Shown in pieces: positions 1-7,889 of a stretch of 38,465 nt of DNA. Source of the stretch: Chloroflexota bacterium (GTDB lineage Bacteria > Chloroflexota > Limnocylindria > P2-11E); the NCBI GenBank assembly GCA_016875795.1, contig VGOU01000004.1, positions 1-38,465 on the forward strand, written 5' to 3'. Both the position numbers and the translations under genes were made by a program. Each line of letters starts with the position of its first letter. Position 1 is the stretch's first letter. The notes under the pieces were generated by a model, which was not told the origin of the DNA, did no database searches, and was given only the letters and a program-made list of their open reading frames with translations.

Positions 1-2
1 TC

Positions 3-356
3 CGCCGCGCGGCCGTGCTCGTCATCGCCGCCGCGCGGGATCCGGAGCGGCCGCTCCGGCTCGGGGCGGCCGACCTGGCGGCGCTACCGCGCAGGGCCGT
101 GCTCGTGAACGTCGCCCGGGGCGGCATGGTCGACGAAGCGGCGCTGTTCGACGCGCTTCGTGACGGCCGTGTCGCGGGCGCCGGCCTCGATGTGTTCGAG
201 CGCGAGCCCTACGACGGGCCGCTCCGCGAGCTGCCGAACGTGATCATGTCGCCGCACGCCGCGACGTCCGCCGTGGAGGCGCGGATCGCCATGGAGATCG
301 AGTCGGTCGAGAACGTGCTGCGATCGATCAGCGCCTATCCTCTGTCGGAGAGATGA
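3..356 (+). CDS. D-2-hydroxyacid dehydrogenase, C-terminal part (cut by window edge)
   Basis: This is the 3' end of an NAD-dependent D-isomer 2-hydroxyacid dehydrogenase (3-phosphoglycerate dehydrogenase-like); the frame is open from the window edge. The family hallmark NVARGGMVDEAAL, the AGAGLDVFEREP segment and the catalytic His in MSPHAA are all present, so the visible part covers the end of the NAD-binding domain and the return to the catalytic domain. It ends without an ACT domain. Its stop overlaps the pseB start (ATGA at 353), which suggests a shared operon. Substrate cannot be told from this fragment. Because an FkbH homologue downstream may use a phosphoglycerate-derived acyl donor, a role in hydroxyacid supply is conceivable, but that is inference. 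Confidence 0.85.
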   Translation, partial: RRAAVLVIAAARDPERPLRLGAADLAALPRRAVLVNVARGGMVDEAALFDALRDGRVAGAGLDVFEREPYDGPLRELPNVIMSPHAATSAVEARIAMEIESVENVLRSISAYPLSER

Positions 357-1429
357 CCACTCCCGCCCTCGAATGGGCCGGCCTCAACGTGCTGATCACC
401 GGCGGGACGGGTTCCTTCGGGCGCGCGTTCGTCCGCTACGCGCTGGAGCACCTTCGCCCGGCGCGCCTTGCCGTGTTCAGCCGCGACGAGCTGAAGCAGT
501 TCGAGCTACAGCGCGAGCACCCCGTGGAGCGGTACCCGAACCTGCGCATGTTCATCGGTGACGTCCGCGACCGCGAGCGCCTCTACCGGGCGTTCGACGG
601 CATCGACGTCGTGGTGCACGCGGCCGCCCTGAAGCAGGTGCCGACGGCCGAGTACAACCCGCTCGAGGCGATCAAGACGAACGTCCTGGGGGCGGCGAAC
701 GTCATCGATGCGGCCATCGACCGCAACGTCAAGCGTGTGGTCGCGCTGTCGACCGACAAGGCCGCCAACCCGGTCAACCTCTACGGGGCGAGCAAGCTCT
801 GCGCTGACAAGCTCTTCATCGCCGCGAACGCGTACTCCGGCAAGCACGAGACCCGGTTCAGCGTCGTTCGTTACGGCAACGTGATCGGCAGCAGGGGCAG
901 CGTGATCCCTCACTTCCTCGACCAGCGCCCGACCGGCCGGATCACGATCACCGATCCGCGGATGACGCGCTTCCTTCTGCAGATCGAGCGCGGCGTCGAG
1001 TTCGTCGTGACGAGCCTAGGGCGCATGGTCGGCGGTGAGGTCTTCGTGCCGAAGATCCCCAGCGTCAAGATCGTCGACCTCGCGCGCGTCATCGCGCCCG
1101 AGTGCACGCAAGAGGTCGTGGGGATCAGGCCCGGGGAGAAGCTGCACGAGGTCATGGTCCCCGAGGACGAGGCGCACCTGACCCTCGAGTTCGACGATCA
1201 CTACGTCATACAGCCGAGCCACACGTTCTGGGCCCACGGTGACTACGGGCGAAGCTCGGGTGGCCGCCCTTGCCCGGAGGGCTTCCGTTACGCGAGCGAC
1301 ACGAATCCATGGCGGCTCTCGGATGAGGAGATCGCCGCGGTGGTACGCGGATCCGTCACCAGCGCGCAGCGATCCGGTGACGGCAGCGGGACGGGCCGTG
1401 ACAGGGCCGTCGCCATCGGCCACGGTTAG
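353..1429 (+). CDS. pseB: UDP-GlcNAc 4,6-dehydratase (inverting), PseB
   Basis: This is a 358-residue extended SDR. PseB converts UDP-GlcNAc to UDP-2-acetamido-2,6-dideoxy-beta-L-arabino-hexos-4-ulose, the first step of pseudaminic acid synthesis in the cytosol. The Rossmann motif ITGGTGSFG lies near residue 16. The dehydratase motif ALSTDKAANPVNLYGASK carries the Asp-Lys pair and the Tyr. GIRPGEKLHEVM and TLEFDDHYVI near the C terminus are typical of PseB/FlaA1-like short dehydratases, and RYASDTNPWRLS matches the end of the family. The last 20 or so residues are Gly/Arg-rich and coincide with the overlap into the next gene, so they are probably a non-conserved tail. The ATG overlaps the upstream stop. 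Together with pseC, pseH, pseG, pseI and pseF in this window the assignment is firm. Confidence 0.93.
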   Translation: MTTPALEWAGLNVLITGGTGSFGRAFVRYALEHLRPARLAVFSRDELKQFELQREHPVERYPNLRMFIGDVRDRERLYRAFDGIDVVVHAAALKQVPTAEYNPLEAIKTNVLGAANVIDAAIDRNVKRVVALSTDKAANPVNLYGASKLCADKLFIAANAYSGKHETRFSVVRYGNVIGSRGSVIPHFLDQRPTGRITITDPRMTRFLLQIERGVEFVVTSLGRMVGGEVFVPKIPSVKIVDLARVIAPECTQEVVGIRPGEKLHEVMVPEDEAHLTLEFDDHYVIQPSHTFWAHGDYGRSSGGRPCPEGFRYASDTNPWRLSDEEIAAVVRGSVTSAQRSGDGSGTGRDRAVAIGHG

Positions 1430-2000
1430 CGCTCCCGTCCTCGAGGGCCCGCGGCTGCGGCTTCGACCGCTCGGTCCCGACGACGTCGGTAGCGCGTACG
1501 TTCGATGGCTGAACGACCGTGAGGTGACGCGGTACCTCGAGTCGGGGCGCGAGCCCGTGACGGAGGCGGACCTCCACCGGTACCTCGAGCGGTTCGCGGG
1601 CAGCCGGACGGACTTCATCTTCGCCATCGTCGAGCGGGATCGCGGACGTCACATCGGCAACGTCACGCTCAACCACGTCGACGCCGCCGCGCGGACGGCG
1701 GATACAGGGCTGATGATCGGTGAGCGGTCGGCGTGGGGGCGGGGATACGCGACCGAAGCGTGGGCGCTCCTGCTCGACTGGGCCTTCCGAGCGCACGGCC
1801 CCCTCGCGATCCAGGCGGGAGCGTGCGCGGGCAACGTCGCGAGCGTGAAGGCGCTATTGAGGTTGGGATTCAGGCTCGAGAACGTCGTCCCCGATGCGTG
1901 CCGGGTGGACGGCGCGCGGATGGATGCGCTGCGGTTCACCCTTTCAGCAGAGGACTTCGATCGAGCCGGCGCGGTCTTCGTCCGCGGCCATCCGTCGTGA
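1398..2000 (+). CDS. GNAT acetyltransferase (RimJ/RimL-like)
   Basis: This is an N-acyltransferase of the GNAT fold, about 200 residues. The N-terminal LEGPRLRLRPLGPDD, the central IGNVTLNHVD strand, GLMIGERSAWGRGYATEA (the acyl-CoA-binding turn) and NVASVKALLRLGFR are classical RimJ/RimL-type elements. The start is uncertain: GTG 1398, preceded by a GGGA-like site, gives a compact N terminus, while GTG 1377 is an alternative; both overlap the end of pseB. It sits between pseB and pseC, so it most likely acylates a sugar amine. A second, clearer PseH candidate lies at 14485, which leaves this one free for another position or another acyl donor (inference). Confidence 0.82.
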   Translation: MTGPSPSATVSAPVLEGPRLRLRPLGPDDVGSAYVRWLNDREVTRYLESGREPVTEADLHRYLERFAGSRTDFIFAIVERDRGRHIGNVTLNHVDAAARTADTGLMIGERSAWGRGYATEAWALLLDWAFRAHGPLAIQAGACAGNVASVKALLRLGFRLENVVPDACRVDGARMDALRFTLSAEDFDRAGAVFVRGHPS

Positions 2001-3214
2001 CCGTGCCCATCGCTCGCCTCGCCATCGAAGGTGGCGTCCCGGTCCGGTCCGTGATGCTGCCGTACGGGCACCAGCTCGTCACCGACGACGACGTCGCCGC
2101 GGTGGCCGGCGCCCTGCGCTCGGACTGGCTGACGACGGGGCCGCTCGTCGCGCGGTTCGAGGGCGACTTCGCGGCCTTCGTGGGTGCTCGCCACGCGGTC
2201 GCTGTGAGCAGCGGGACCGCGGCCCTGCACGCGGCGGCATACGCGGCGGGTATCGGCCCGGGCGACGAAGTGATCGTTCCGGCGCTCACCTTCGTCGCGA
2301 GCGCCAACTGCGTGCGGTACCTCGGCGGGACCGTCGTGTTCGCGGACGTCCGGCCGGACACGCTGACCCTCGACCCGCTGGATGTCGCGCGGCGCATCAC
2401 CGCGCGGACGAAGGCCATCGTGGCGGTCGACTTCGCGGGTCTCCCCTGCGAGCTCGATGACCTGCTCGCGATGGCGAGCGCATCCGGCGCGGTCCTGATC
2501 GAGGACGCCGCTCACGCGGTCGGCGCGACATACCGGGGCCGGCCGGTCGGCTCCATCGCGCCCCTCTCGACCTTCAGCCTTCACCCGGTGAAGCAGATGA
2601 CGACCGGCGAGGGCGGCGTCGTCACGACCGCGTCCGATGCTCATGCCGCCAGCATGCGTCGCTTCCGCAACCACGGCATCGATCTGGACGCGCGGCAGCG
2701 CGGCGACCTCGGCACGTGGACCTACGACGTCTCGGATCTGGGATTCAACTACCGCCTCACGGACGTGCAGTCGGCGCTCGGCTCGTCCCAGCTCCGGCGC
2801 ATCCCGCAGTGGTCGATCCGCCGACAGGAGATCGCCGCGCGCTACCTGGCGGCGTTCGCCGACCTCCCGAGCGTCGAGCTTCCCGCGACCGCCGGCGACC
2901 GGACGTCGGGCTGGCATCTGTTCGTGATCCGCCTCCGCCTTGAGCGCTTCACTGTCGACAGGGCGCAGGTGTTCCGCGCACTCCGCGCGGAGAACATCGG
3001 CGTCAACGTCCATTACGTTCCGGTGCCCTGGCACTCCTACTACCGGCAGCTCGGTCACCGACGCGGCGGCTGGCCGGTGACGGAGGATGCGTATGAGCGG
3101 ATGATCACGCTTCCGCTCTGGGCGGGCATGACCGACCAGGACGTCGCGGATGTCATCAACGCGGTTCGCAAGGTCGTGGTCGCGTATTCCCGTGACGGAG
3201 CGGTCGCGCGCTGA
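1997..3214 (+). CDS. pseC: UDP-4-amino-4,6-dideoxy-L-AltNAc transaminase, PseC
   Basis: This is a PLP aminotransferase of the DegT/DnrJ/EryC1 family, 405 residues. PseC aminates the 4-keto product of PseB with glutamate as amino donor. The start PYGHQLVTDDDVAAV, the SDWLTTGPLVARFE segment, SSGTAALHAA, the IEDAAHAVGA strand carrying the PLP-contacting Asp, and SLHPVKQMTTGEGG with the Schiff-base lysine (about K199) match the PseC subgroup well. NHGIDL and FNYRLTDVQSALG follow as expected. The GTG at 1997 overlaps the preceding stop as GTGA; GTG 2003 is a minor alternative. Its length and order are normal, and the stop overlaps the next reading frame. Confidence 0.92.
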   Translation: MTVPIARLAIEGGVPVRSVMLPYGHQLVTDDDVAAVAGALRSDWLTTGPLVARFEGDFAAFVGARHAVAVSSGTAALHAAAYAAGIGPGDEVIVPALTFVASANCVRYLGGTVVFADVRPDTLTLDPLDVARRITARTKAIVAVDFAGLPCELDDLLAMASASGAVLIEDAAHAVGATYRGRPVGSIAPLSTFSLHPVKQMTTGEGGVVTTASDAHAASMRRFRNHGIDLDARQRGDLGTWTYDVSDLGFNYRLTDVQSALGSSQLRRIPQWSIRRQEIAARYLAAFADLPSVELPATAGDRTSGWHLFVIRLRLERFTVDRAQVFRALRAENIGVNVHYVPVPWHSYYRQLGHRRGGWPVTEDAYERMITLPLWAGMTDQDVADVINAVRKVVVAYSRDGAVAR

Positions 3215-4122
3215 GCGCACGCCCCTCGCGGCTCGGCCTTGGGACCGTCCAGTTCGGCATGGACTACGGGTTCAGCGCCAGGAAGGCGCAGGACACGGTC
3301 GACGAGATCCTCGAGACGGCGAAAGGGATCGGCATCACCTTCGTCGACACCGCTCGTGGCTATGGGGACAGCGAGGCGAAGATCGGGGACCACCTGCGGC
3401 GTCGCGGGTACCCGGGCCTCGTCCTCGCGACGAAGCTCGCACCGGACATCCCGGTGAGCGTCGCCGACGGCGCGGAGCTGAAGGCGAGCATCCTCGCCTC
3501 GATCGACGCGTCACGGAGGGCGCTCGGTAGGGACGTGCTCGACATCGTCCTCTTGCACCGCTCCGAGGACTGGATCCTGCGGAGCGACATGTTGTGGACG
3601 ACCGTCAGCGAGATCGGGTCGACCGGCGTGTGGAAGTCGTTCGGCATCTCCGTCTACGACGTGCCCGCGGCCCGTGCGGCCCTCGATGCCGGCGCGGGGA
3701 TCGTCGAGGTGGTCGAGGCCCCATACAACGTCTTCGACCGTCGCTTCGCCGCGCTCGCTCGCCAGTTCGAGCGGCAGGGCGTCCATGTCGTCTCACGGTC
3801 GGCGTTCCTGAAGGGGCTGATCCCACTACCCACGGACGCCCTGCCGCCCTGGGCGGCGGAACTCGCCCCGGCGAAGCGGCGGCTGGAGGATCTCGCGGCC
3901 GAGGGCGGGACGAGCGTCGCCGAACTCGCGCTCCGGGCCTGCCTGCGCGCACCGTTCATCGGCTCGACGATCGTCGGTGTCGACTCTGCCACGGAGCTTG
4001 CGGCGAATGCTCGCTCGCTCGCGCCACGCCCCGACCTCGACCGCGTCCTCGATGAAGTCGAGCGGATCGATGTCGATCCCGCCTCGATCGATCCACGGCG
4101 CTGGCTCGCGCACGGGTTCTGA
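3211..4122 (+). CDS. Aldo/keto reductase, probable CTG start
   Basis: This is a (beta/alpha)8-barrel NADPH-dependent oxidoreductase. Counting from 3211, the catalytic tetrad is D46 (FVDTARGYG), Y51, K75 (LATKL) and H116 (LLHRSEDW). The family's first beta strand, RLGLGTVQFGMDYG, begins before the first canonical ATG (3259), and an in-frame stop at 3193 excludes any ATG, GTG or TTG upstream. The only sensible start is CTG 3211, which forms a CTGA overlap with the pseC stop and has GGAG at 3197-3200, ten bases upstream. Starting at 3259 would delete the first strand. The enzyme is not part of the canonical Pse pathway. It may reduce a keto intermediate of the sugar or of its acyl group, but the substrate is unknown. 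Confidence 0.85.
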   Translation: MSARPSRLGLGTVQFGMDYGFSARKAQDTVDEILETAKGIGITFVDTARGYGDSEAKIGDHLRRRGYPGLVLATKLAPDIPVSVADGAELKASILASIDASRRALGRDVLDIVLLHRSEDWILRSDMLWTTVSEIGSTGVWKSFGISVYDVPAARAALDAGAGIVEVVEAPYNVFDRRFAALARQFERQGVHVVSRSAFLKGLIPLPTDALPPWAAELAPAKRRLEDLAAEGGTSVAELALRACLRAPFIGSTIVGVDSATELAANARSLAPRPDLDRVLDEVERIDVDPASIDPRRWLAHGF

Positions 4123-4134
4123 CACCCCGCGCCT

Positions 4135-4163
4135 TTGTCCCGGTCAGGCCGCTCGGCTAGCGT
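4135..4163 (+). promoter_or_regulatory. Candidate sigma70-type promoter giving a leaderless GTG start
   Basis: TTGTCC (4135-4140), a 17-base spacer and TAGCGT (4158-4163) are followed after seven bases by GTG 4171. A transcript starting there would have almost no leader, and no Shine-Dalgarno is spaced correctly for this GTG. The preceding gene ends at 4122, so this is one of the few true gaps in the locus. It rests on sequence pattern only. Confidence 0.35.
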
Positions 4164-4170
4164 ATCGGGA

Positions 4171-5511
4171 GTGAAGACCCCCTCCGTCGAGCGTAGCGGC
4201 GCACACGCGCTCGGCGCCGGGCAGGGACTCTGGGAGCGCGCGAAGCGCGTCATCCCGGGCGGCAGCATGTTGTTCTCCAAGCGTCCGGAGCTCTGGCTGC
4301 CCGACCTCTGGCCGGCGTACTTCAGCCGCGCCGAGGGTCACCGTGTGTGGGACCTCGAGGGCCGTGAGCTCATCGACATGCTCTTCGCCGTGGGGCAGAG
4401 CACCCTCGGGTACGGTCACCCGGAGGTCGACGCCGCCGTCCGCGACGTGATCGCGGCCGGCAACATGTCTTCGCTGAACTGCCCCGAGGAAGTGGGGCTC
4501 GCCGAGCGCCTCGTCGAGCTGCACCCATGGGCCGACATGGTGCGCTTCGCCCGCACCGGTGGCGAAGGCAACGCGATCGCCATCCGGATCGCACGAGGCG
4601 CGACCGGCAAGGACGCGATCGCTTTCTGCGGGTACCACGGCTGGCACGACTGGTACCTCGCCGCGAACCTTGGCAGCGACGACAGCCTGAGGGGCTATCT
4701 CCTGCCGGGGCTCGAGCCGAACGGCGTCCCGAGCGCGCTGCGCGGCACCGTGCGGCCCTTCGAATACAACGATATCGCGGGGCTCGAGCGGATCCTCGCG
4801 GCCGGCGATGTAGGCACGATATGCATGGAGGTCTCGCGCAGCTTCGGACCCGCGAACGACTTCCTTCAGCGCGTCCGACGGCTCGCCACCGAGCGCGGCG
4901 TCGTTCTCCTGTTCGACGAGTGCACCTCGGGGTTCCGCCAGACGTTCGGCGGGCTGCACAAGCACTACGGGGTCGACCCCGATATCGCGACATTCAGCAA
5001 GGCGCTCGGCAACGGGTACGCCGTGACGGCGGTGCTCGGCCGCCGCGAGGTGATGGAGGCAGCCCAGTCCAGCTTCATCAGCAGCACCTTCTGGACGGAG
5101 CGCATCGGTGCGGCCGCCGGGCTAAGGACGCTCGAAGTGATGGAGCGCACGCGCTCGTGGGAGCGGATCACCGCGACGGGTCTCTCCATCATGGATCGGT
5201 GGAAGCGCCTCGCGACCGCCCACGGGGTAGCCATCCAGGTGAGCGGGCTTCCGGCGCTGGCCGCGCTCAGCTTCAGCGGCCCGAACGCGCTCGCCTACAA
5301 GACGCTGCTCGCGCAGGAGATGCTCGCGAAAGGGTATCTCGCCAGCACGATGGTCTATGTCTCGACCGCGCACACCCCCGAGGTCGTCGACGGCTACTTC
5401 GAGGCGCTCGACCCGGTCTTCCGGACGATCCGTGAGTGCGAGGACGGGCGGGACGTGGCATCTCTCCTCCAGGGACGGGTCTGCGAGACCGGGTTCAAGC
5501 GGCTCGCATGA
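4171..5511 (+). CDS. Class III aminotransferase, glutamate-1-semialdehyde aminomutase-like
   Basis: This is a PLP enzyme of fold type I, subclass III, 446 residues. RVWDLEGRELIDM, TLGYGHPEVDAA, RTGGEGNAIAIRIAR, GYHGWHDWY, LLFDECTSGFR (the PLP-ring Asp region) and TFSKALGNG with the Schiff-base lysine (K277) are all visible. It resembles the GSAM-like proteins of surface-glycan loci more than the true HemL of heme synthesis; being inside a glycan operon argues against a housekeeping role. The start is chosen at GTG 4171, where a promoter-like pair lies directly upstream; TTG 4135 would add 12 residues. Together with the neighbouring aldo/keto reductase it suggests an extra amination or amino-group transfer beyond canonical Pse. 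Substrate unknown. Confidence 0.85.
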   Translation: MKTPSVERSGAHALGAGQGLWERAKRVIPGGSMLFSKRPELWLPDLWPAYFSRAEGHRVWDLEGRELIDMLFAVGQSTLGYGHPEVDAAVRDVIAAGNMSSLNCPEEVGLAERLVELHPWADMVRFARTGGEGNAIAIRIARGATGKDAIAFCGYHGWHDWYLAANLGSDDSLRGYLLPGLEPNGVPSALRGTVRPFEYNDIAGLERILAAGDVGTICMEVSRSFGPANDFLQRVRRLATERGVVLLFDECTSGFRQTFGGLHKHYGVDPDIATFSKALGNGYAVTAVLGRREVMEAAQSSFISSTFWTERIGAAAGLRTLEVMERTRSWERITATGLSIMDRWKRLATAHGVAIQVSGLPALAALSFSGPNALAYKTLLAQEMLAKGYLASTMVYVSTAHTPEVVDGYFEALDPVFRTIRECEDGRDVASLLQGRVCETGFKRLA

Positions 5512-6233
5512 CCGTGCGGCGCATCGCCGTCATCCCCGCACGTGGCGGCTCGAGGCGGATCCCGGACAAGAACATCCGTCCGTTCTGTGGCAAGCCGATG
5601 ATCGGCCACATCCTCGAAGCGGCCCGCGCGAGCGGTCTCTTCGACGTCATCCATGTCTCGACCGACAGCCCGCGGATCCGCGAGACCGTGGAGGGCCTCG
5701 GTGCCACCGTGGACTTCATGCGCCCGCGCGAACTCGCCGACGACCTCACTCCCGTCATGCCGGTGCTGCGCTTCGTGGTCGAGCGCTACGTCGAACGCGG
5801 GCGCCGCTTCGACCAGGTATGGCTCCTCAGCGCCTGCGCCCCCTTCGTCGAACACGTCGACCTGCGCGCCGCCGCGAGACGGCTCGACGGCGCTCCGCCC
5901 GGCACCTCGCTGATGACGATCGCGCAGTACCCTGTGCCGATCGAGTGGGCGTACCGGCGCGCGCCCGATGGGATGCTCACGCCTGTCCAGCCGGGCATGT
6001 TCACGGTCCGCTCCCAGGATCTCGAGAAGGCGTACTTCGACACCGGCAGCTTCGCCGTGCTGCCGGCGGCATCCGTGCTCGGGTCCGAGGGGGCAGGAAC
6101 GAACGTCGGGTTCATGGGCCACGTGATCGACCGGACCAGGGCCGTCGACATCGATGACGAGGAAGACTGGGCGCTCGCGGAAGCTCTGTTCCGCCAGCGA
6201 CAGGGGGAGCCCAGCCCCATGAGCGTCAGATGA
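5508..6233 (+). CDS. pseF: CMP-pseudaminic acid cytidylyltransferase, PseF
   Basis: This nucleotidyltransferase activates a nonulosonic acid with CTP. It is a 241-residue NeuA/PseF-type protein. The signature IPARGGSRRIPDKNIRPF near the N terminus binds CTP, GKPMIGHILEAA follows, and HVSTDSPRI and AVDIDDEEDWALAE close the active site region in the usual order. The ATG at 5508 overlaps the preceding stop as ATGA, indicating translational coupling to the GSAM-like gene. With PseB, C, H, G and I in the same window the substrate is most likely a pseudaminic acid derivative rather than sialic acid, although the enzyme alone does not distinguish them. Confidence 0.9.
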   Translation: MTVRRIAVIPARGGSRRIPDKNIRPFCGKPMIGHILEAARASGLFDVIHVSTDSPRIRETVEGLGATVDFMRPRELADDLTPVMPVLRFVVERYVERGRRFDQVWLLSACAPFVEHVDLRAAARRLDGAPPGTSLMTIAQYPVPIEWAYRRAPDGMLTPVQPGMFTVRSQDLEKAYFDTGSFAVLPAASVLGSEGAGTNVGFMGHVIDRTRAVDIDDEEDWALAEALFRQRQGEPSPMSVR

Positions 6234-6532
6234 AGCGGGACGAGGCGCTCGAGCTCATGCGCGAGATCCTCGAAGGACTTCGCCGCTCGGGTCTCGCCGA
6301 GGCAGGTGATCCCCTCGGCGCCGAGACGGTGCTCATCGGCGCGGGCGCCGCGCTCGACTCGGTCGGATTCGTCACGTTCATCGCCGAGCTCGAGGATCGG
6401 CTCAGCGCGGGACGGCGGGAGCCCGTCGAGCTCATCCTGACCGATGTCTGGCAGTTCAACCGGGATGATCCGTTCCTGAGCGCCGGCGTGCTCGCGGACT
6501 ACTGCGCGCAGGAGGTGGCCGGGCGCTCGTGA
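6230..6532 (+). CDS. Divergent acyl carrier protein
   Basis: This is a 100-residue acidic helical protein with the segment GAALDSVGFVTFIAELEDRL. S44 sits in the DS(L/V) position that receives phosphopantetheine, followed by the typical helix II. Its N-terminal half is longer than in FabC-type ACPs and the region after helix II differs (a TDVWQFN segment and a Cys near the end), so it is a specialised carrier and not the fatty-acid ACP. It overlaps pseF (ATGA at 6230) and the next SDR (GTGA at 6529), so it is coupled to both. A second, more conventional ACP lies at 12875. Its cargo is unknown. Confidence 0.75.
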   Translation: MKRDEALELMREILEGLRRSGLAEAGDPLGAETVLIGAGAALDSVGFVTFIAELEDRLSAGRREPVELILTDVWQFNRDDPFLSAGVLADYCAQEVAGRS

Positions 6533-7236
6533 CCGATCGGGCGGTCATGCTCGTCACCGGGACGAGCCGCGGCATCGGACTCGGGATCGCCGAGTACTTC
6601 GTCGAGCGCGGTTACACGGTGTGCGGTTGCAGTCGCTCGGCCGGCACGCTGGACTCCCCGCACTACCGCCACACCGTCCTCGACGTGGCCGACGAGCCGG
6701 CGGTCCGCGCATGGATCGCCGCCGTGGCGCGCGATCTCGGACGGATCGACGTAGCGGTCTGCAATGCGGGCATCGTCGGGTCGTCGCTCATGCTGTCCGT
6801 CACGCCGACGAAGACGTGGGACGAATTCGCGACGACGCACATGCGCGGCGTCTTCCTCGTGTGTCGCGAAGTCTCGAAGGTGATGGTCCGGCAGCGTGGG
6901 GGGCGGATCGTGAACCTGTCCTCGCCGGCCGTCGCGTGGCACATGCCCGGAGCGGCCGCGTACGCCGCGACGAAGGCCGGGATCGAGGAGATGACGCGAG
7001 TGCTCGCGGCAGAGCTCGCACCGGCGGGCGTGACGTGCAACGTCGTGCGTCCGGGTCTGGTGCTGACCGGCACCGCCCGCGCGCTCGGCGGTGACCGCGC
7101 CGCGTCGATGTTGGATCGGCAGACCATCAGGCGCGAGGTCACCATCGAGGAGATCTGTCACGTGATCGAGTTCTTCGCCGCGCCGGCGAGCACGGCGATC
7201 ACCGGACAGACGCTCAGCATGTGCCTGATCGGCTGA
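6529..7236 (+). CDS. Short-chain dehydrogenase/reductase (FabG-like)
   Basis: This is a classical SDR of 235 residues. TGTSRGIGLGIAEYF binds the NAD(P) cofactor, VCNAGIVG is the NAG motif, and the catalytic Ser (NLSSPAV), Y145 and K149 (YAATK) are intact. The C terminus ITGQTLSMCLIG matches the ITGQ.L.vdGG end of FabG-type enzymes in degraded form. It is translationally coupled to the divergent ACP just upstream, so a 3-ketoacyl-ACP or keto-sugar substrate is plausible. It is the first of two FabG-like domains in the locus; the other is fused to MaoC at 8906. Confidence 0.85.
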   Translation: MTDRAVMLVTGTSRGIGLGIAEYFVERGYTVCGCSRSAGTLDSPHYRHTVLDVADEPAVRAWIAAVARDLGRIDVAVCNAGIVGSSLMLSVTPTKTWDEFATTHMRGVFLVCREVSKVMVRQRGGRIVNLSSPAVAWHMPGAAAYAATKAGIEEMTRVLAAELAPAGVTCNVVRPGLVLTGTARALGGDRAASMLDRQTIRREVTIEEICHVIEFFAAPASTAITGQTLSMCLIG

Positions 7237-7889
7237 GCGTCGCCGTCCCGGAGACGTATCAGCATGGTGCGTTCTCCGTAGCGGCCATCCCCACGGGTGA
7301 GCGTTGGGGGGCCATCTGCTACGTCGTGCGCGACGCGTCCTCGGGCGAGGCGGTGATCGTCGATCCGGGAGGAGCGTCCTCCGCGATCCGCGCCGCCGTC
7401 GCCGGCTTGGGCGCTTCGGTCCGCGGCGTCCTGTTGACGCACGCGCACCACGATCACGTGGGTGCCGCCGCCGAGGTCGCCGCTCATTTCGGGGTCCGCT
7501 GCCACATCCACTCGGCGGACTTCAAGCTCCTTCGCAAGGCGGCGACCTACTCGGTCGCGTTCGGGGGAAGACCGTTCCCTCCTGTGACCGACCCCGTCGC
7601 GCTCGACGCGGAAGGCTCGACCTTCGCGTTCGGCCCCCTGCGCATCGTGCACACGCCCGGCCATACGCCCGGGAGCTGCTCCTTCTTCTTCCCCGGCTTC
7701 GTCTTCACGGGCGACACCCTCCTTCACCGGGAGGTCGGCAGAACGGACCTACCGGGCTCGGACCGGGCTGCCCTCGTCGCGTCGGTGGACGAGATCATGC
7801 GGCTGGCATCCGACGACGACATCCTCTACGGCGGCCACCCACGCCCCTGGCGCGCGGGTGAGGCGCGCCGCTGGTGGGCCGAGCGGTGA
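7221..7889 (+). CDS. Metallo-beta-lactamase-fold hydrolase (glyoxalase II-like)
   Basis: This is a 222-residue MBL-fold protein. The metal motif THAHHDHVG (HxHxDH), the downstream HTPGHTPGS, TGDTLLHREVGRTDLPGSD and the final GGHP histidine give a complete dinuclear metal site of the glyoxalase II/YcbL type. Thioesters are common substrates in this group, so in an ACP-rich operon it may act as an acyl-thioesterase or proofreading hydrolase (inference). The GTG at 7221 overlaps the upstream SDR by 16 bases. CTG 7233 would give a CTGA overlap like those at 3211 and 29379, so the exact start is open by four codons. Confidence 0.85.
   Translation: MPDRLSVAVPETYQHGAFSVAAIPTGERWGAICYVVRDASSGEAVIVDPGGASSAIRAAVAGLGASVRGVLLTHAHHDHVGAAAEVAAHFGVRCHIHSADFKLLRKAATYSVAFGGRPFPPVTDPVALDAEGSTFAFGPLRIVHTPGHTPGSCSFFFPGFVFTGDTLLHREVGRTDLPGSDRAALVASVDEIMRLASDDDILYGGHPRPWRAGEARRWWAER

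Noticed and set aside
1649-3220. 523-codon minus-strand open frame over pseC and its neighbours
   Set aside because: No motif and Arg/His/Asp-rich; it mirrors two well-supported plus-strand genes.
4171-5511. Heme-pathway hemL
   Set aside because: Located inside a glycan operon with no other heme gene, although the family motifs are alike.
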